64,000 bases of DNA. Source: Tubulanus polymorphus (lineage: Eukaryota > Nemertea > Palaeonemertea > Tubulaniformes > Tubulanidae). Positions 22,201 through 64,000 of this stretch are shown piece by piece. Position 1 is the first letter of the stretch. The number at the start of each line of letters is the position of its first letter. The notes beneath the pieces are model-generated. The model ran no database searches and was not told the origin of the DNA. It was given only the letters and a program-made list of their open reading frames with translations. The translations under genes and the position numbers were made by a program. The DNA lies in assembly GCF_964204645.1 (NCBI RefSeq), contig NC_134031.1, positions 10,328,501 through 10,392,500 on the forward strand, written 5' to 3'.

Positions 22201-22840
22201 AATTGAAGGTTTTCTTCCTATTTATAATGATCTGCAGAATAAAACAATAAGTTACTGGAAGAGCAGCAGAAACCCCTGATCAAAGCTAAACTAGAAAACT
22301 TCTAACATGTAGTCGGTTCTTCTGCCCCGGTAGGTTTAAATGACAAAGATCGTTTCTCATTAGACTGGCTGTGTTTTATAAGTAACAGTACGAACAGAGA
22401 CACTGAGGTTGGCACAAACGATTACCTCAGATCAATCTTTACCGATCGACTAGTGAATACATTTGAATGTAGAATAAAATAAAATGGAATTCGGTGAATT
22501 TTTTGCTCAATTAAGTAAAATTGACATGGATTTGACATTTATGTGGAATAAAATTTTATTGAATTTGCAATTCGTGTATATGGCTCATTTGCATATCAAG
22601 GTCACCTATCCGATTTGAGAAAAGCTATTTCTTCCCGAACAATTGTCAAGGATTCAGATGAGTAAATTAATCAACATTTCAAAAACCAAATTGACTAATG
22701 TTGTATCGACACAGGAATCGATCTTGAAAAACAATTTTGAAAAAAATTAAACCTGCAAATAAAACAGTCGTCTACTGCGAAGTCACGTGAACACCTCTGA
22801 TGACTTCTGCAGCTAAGCCGACGAGGCCCTTCCTCAAAAT

Positions 22841-23140
22841 TTGGCACGCATGCTTGAATGCACGAATTCATGTATCATGAATATATGGCGAGGTTGCACA
22901 GTGAAAACAATAAGCCTTTCATCTGGAAACCATCTGGTCAATTTAATTCGATCCACTCGTGTCTGCTATATATGTATAGTACGTTTGTATGCACACAGTA
23001 GTCAGCATTCAGTGATGATAATGAACAGCACTCTCATACATCGGCGGTGCGCGCGTGTTAGCCTCTTACACATCAGCCAAACTAATCGGCAAAGTTTAAT
23101 GAAATCCATGTCAGGATAAAAAACTGCCTTCTAGAAAGTG
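22841..23140 (+). repeat. Fragment related to the 52.4-kb MITE
   Basis: Shares CACTCTCACACATCGGCGG-like sequence, CAGCCTCTTA, ATGAAATCCATGT and AAAAAACTGCC with 52,780-52,960, but has no GGCTTATTGG inverted ends. Confidence 0.55.
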
Positions 23141-23608
23141 ATTACCGTATATAAGCGACTAAACTTGTCAAACTGATCACTTCAGCACTGTGACTAGTAA
23201 CAAAAAATCACAGCGTGGTTTCCCATACTTGTGTCAAAAGTGCTGGCATTCCTAAAACAACCAATCAGGGCATGGGTTTTCCATAATCACATCAGTTCGC
23301 TCGATATAGCAGTGCCGTGCCGTCAATGTGTGCCATAGTCTAGCCATAATCTTTCAAGGAATTCTGTCAATTTTTTTACATCAAATGACGGAAATATTGG
23401 ACAACGCAATAAATTTGATCTAACATTCAATAAGTTCTATACTGCGAAAAGTGTATACATTGTGTTGTTACGGAGAAAACTGAACGGTAAAACATCGACT
23501 GACCTAGAAGACAACATGACATCATTACGAACAGGATAAGAAAATGTGGTCGTTCACTACTTGAACCGACCACAATAATGAAATTGGACAACATATTTTA
23601 AACACCTA

Positions 23609-61765
<38,157 letters not shown>

Positions 61766-61974
61766 CTGAAAAGAGAAGCCACAAAGAAATTGCTAAAAAG
61801 GATTGCCCCAGTTGTTGATTCTTTGCCTGATTCCATTTACTCAAAATGGGCATACTTTGCAGCAATTAAATAATTGGATTGGCACATTCGACATAGTAAC
61901 ATTCATTTTCAATGCAACCAAGAAAAGGTTACCATAAGATATTTAAAATGAATGAGGGTCCATTTTGAAACTAG

Positions 61975-62160
61975 CGGTCCAGGGACCACTTGGGAATTGG
62001 TTTGAAAATTTCAATATTCAATGCCCCTGTGAACATATTAAAAAAGCAATGAGCTTAAAAATCATAGAACATGTCACTAGCTAAAACTTTGTAATTTATT
62101 GTGGTTACAACATGAAAAAACAAAGTGGTTCAGCTATTCACGTCCCCTGGTGAATATAAA
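61975..62160 (+). repeat. CCACTTGGG-family fragment
   Basis: GGTCCAGGGACCACTTGGG then TTTCAATATTCAATGCCCC and one partial satellite unit; degenerate. Confidence 0.6.
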
Positions 62161-62164
62161 CTAG

Positions 62165-63020
62165 AGGCCCATGGGCCTTAGGTGAAGTCCTTTACATAGC
62201 CAAGACATTTTAAAATGACTTTGAGCACGGATTCTCCCTCCCCCCATTCTGCAAAATTCATTAAATTCCAAAAAAAATCTTTTAGTCCTTCATGTTTTCA
62301 TCAGAAAAACATTTTGTGCCCGACTTACATTCAGGTACCTCTATCAGTTATTCAATTTGGGATTCAACAAATGCAAGAGTTTTTTTCATTTCTCGTATAA
62401 TTGCTCACAATATCCACCCGTTGTCGATATATCCACCTCACTACCATTAATATAAAGACATTACTCACTGCCGTTAGGAGCCGCATAGGCAAGCGTCTCT
62501 AGTCTGTCCACCTCACGGCATCAACTTTAGGTCCGACCAGCGAGCGCCGGTCGCCGAATGAACATCCGGAGAACAGGCAAGGTCATAAACTGCAGAGCCC
62601 GCAGCGCTAAAGGCGTTATTGAAGCCATACATTTTATGTTTATATGCTTAAGAAATCTGGTTTATATAATCGGTATTCAATGCAAATTAGTATAGCGCAG
62701 CAATGGTCCGCACATCATCAAAAAAACCACTGGCTTGCAAAAAATGAGTATAAAACTTTCAAATACGTTGGAATACGTTGGAATAGATTTATATTTGATT
62801 CGATTATCCATAATACTGACAAATTTAATTAAAATTGTCTCTTTTTAGTTTCGACATCTTCGATAGTACACTAAACGCAGCACCACTAGTGCTAGTGACT
62901 CATTCATAGATCCGAGCAATATAAAATTTCCCATGCCCCAGCCCACAAAAATGAGGGCATAATAAAAAATCCGCCACTTTTAACAAAAACTGTGTGGAAA
63001 AGGGAATTAAAAGAATAATA
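62165..63020. other. No gene seen
   Basis: Region upstream of CDC73 exon a, expected to be intron. ATACGTTGGA is duplicated near 62,765. No N-terminal CDC73 exon found. Confidence 0.4.
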
Positions 63021-63022
63021 GT

Positions 63023-64000
63023 AAATATTGCTGCAAAGCAGCGATAACGGATTTTCTGCACAGCCTTGTTCGCGTCGAACACGAATGCGTGTATGCTGAC
63101 GCGGCCCCACCAGGCTATGAAAGTGAAGGGAATTTAGAATCCTGTTCAACGGTCAACACAGTTCTATAAAATGAAGGTCTATAAAAGTCAATTGGGCTTA
63201 CTTGGCTAGGTAACCATTGATGATAGGACCAGGAGGTTATTTGACTCTGGAAAATCGATTGTTAAGCCTTATTTAGTCTTTAATCTTTCCATGCGACTTC
63301 CCTAAAAACCAGATCCTGAGATTTTGCGAACTTTATTTCGAAAAAAAAATTTTTTCAAAAAATATTGGGTTCTCAAACTTCTAGACGGTCTAATACGCTT
63401 CCCTACACTAAAATATGATGATTCAGCTTGTTTCTGATGATCTAGCTATTCTGGGGTCATTAGGGGCCCCCAAAAAGTCAACAAAAAAAATTTGACCTAC
63501 TTTCGGGTCATTCGGGTACCCCTACCCCATTATAACCACTGCGTCATGTATAGACACCGTATACCAGCCGCTGTGTCTATTTATAAAGCTTTCAATTTTG
63601 CCCTACTTTGTTTACACAACTTGACCTCAATTCACCGATAATGACTTTCATGACCTACATAGATTTTATTCATACACCCGCCAGCGAACTCGAACAAAAA
63701 CAAGTCCCTGGGGTTGCCAGGACTACCAGGCATACATACAAGCCGTATAAGCTTTATACATTGCCATTTAGACAGTAAGGGGATAAGTAGGTCAAACACC
63801 TGTGACGTGGCGCCACACCGCGCAAAAACAAAGCGTTCTGGAGACTGTGTCGTCCGGTCACAGTTAGCATGGAAAGAGTTTTAAGGATTTCGAAAAGCAT
63901 TTGATAAGGCACTACAACAGCGATTACTACACAAGCTTTTAGGAAATGGTATCAATGATGGGTCGTTAAATGGCTCAGTTGTACTCCGATCGAAAACAGG
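63023..64000 (+). pseudogene. Terminal hairpin motif plus LINE-RT scrap, split by a MITE
   Basis: GCTGCAAAGCAGC plus the usual leader to about 63,283. The RT scrap (DFEKAFDKALQQRLLHKLLG) resumes at ~63,886 and runs to the window edge. The 594-bp piece between is an inserted element. Confidence 0.8.
63284..63877. mobile_element. MITE, 11-bp terminal inverted repeats
   Basis: 594 bp starting TCTTTCCATGC and ending GCATGGAAAGA, inserted in the RT scrap. Flanks GTCTTTAA and GTTTTAAG look like a decayed target duplication of up to 8 bp. Superfamily not assigned; no coding sequence. Confidence 0.65.

Noticed and set aside
22841-23119. 92-codon plus-strand ORF
   Set aside because: Lies in a repeat fragment shared with 52.8 kb and lacks any family signature.

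Overview
The window is AT-rich nuclear DNA from an animal, most likely a marine invertebrate. Genes have GT-AG introns, there are several classes of retrotransposon and cut-and-paste transposon, and ~125-170 bp tandem satellites and TAGGCCTA-rich repeats are frequent. The repeat style suggests an echinoderm, hemichordate or mollusc, but the sequence does not settle which.

Only one host gene can be supported: CDC73 (parafibromin, a PAF1-complex subunit) on the minus strand. Seven of its exons lie at 61.8, 57.3, 57.1, 40.9, 40.7, 35.1 and 23.7 kb. All splice junctions are GT-AG and the reading frame stays open across all seven. The 5' exons lie beyond the right edge. The C-terminal-domain exons were not found, so they probably lie beyond the left edge. 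Introns range from 84 bp to about 15.9 kb, and the large ones are packed with transposons.

The region 0-2 kb holds a 439-bp tandem duplication and related repeats. From 2.1 to 13.3 kb lie two head-to-tail copies (A, B) of a composite repeat; a third copy (C) lies inverted at 41.6-45.4 kb. Each copy ends with an antisense scrap of LINE reverse transcriptase and a GCTGC-hairpin/AACGGGTTTTCTGC motif. The interiors carry exchangeable modules: a 31-bp minisatellite, a CGACATA-rich palindrome cluster and a TTCGAACGAAAA array.

Copy A is interrupted at 6510-10556 by a PIF/Harbinger transposon with a TTA target duplication. It encodes a DDE transposase on the plus strand and a MADF-domain protein on the minus strand. 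The two genes are interlocked: each has an intron that contains an exon of the other. I found no internal stop or frameshift in either, so this may be a young element.

From 13.7 to 40 kb the window holds decayed LINEs, a Penelope-like element with RT and a separate GIY-YIG part, a tRNA-like SINE head, a decayed unknown pseudogene, several copies of a non-autonomous element with a 150-bp internal satellite, and terminal-inverted-repeat MITEs. From 46 to 64 kb come further MITEs (TA, TTAA and other target duplications), short satellites, an L1-like LINE 3' end, and a MITE splitting another RT scrap. No rRNA genes, CRISPR arrays or confident functional tRNA genes were seen.
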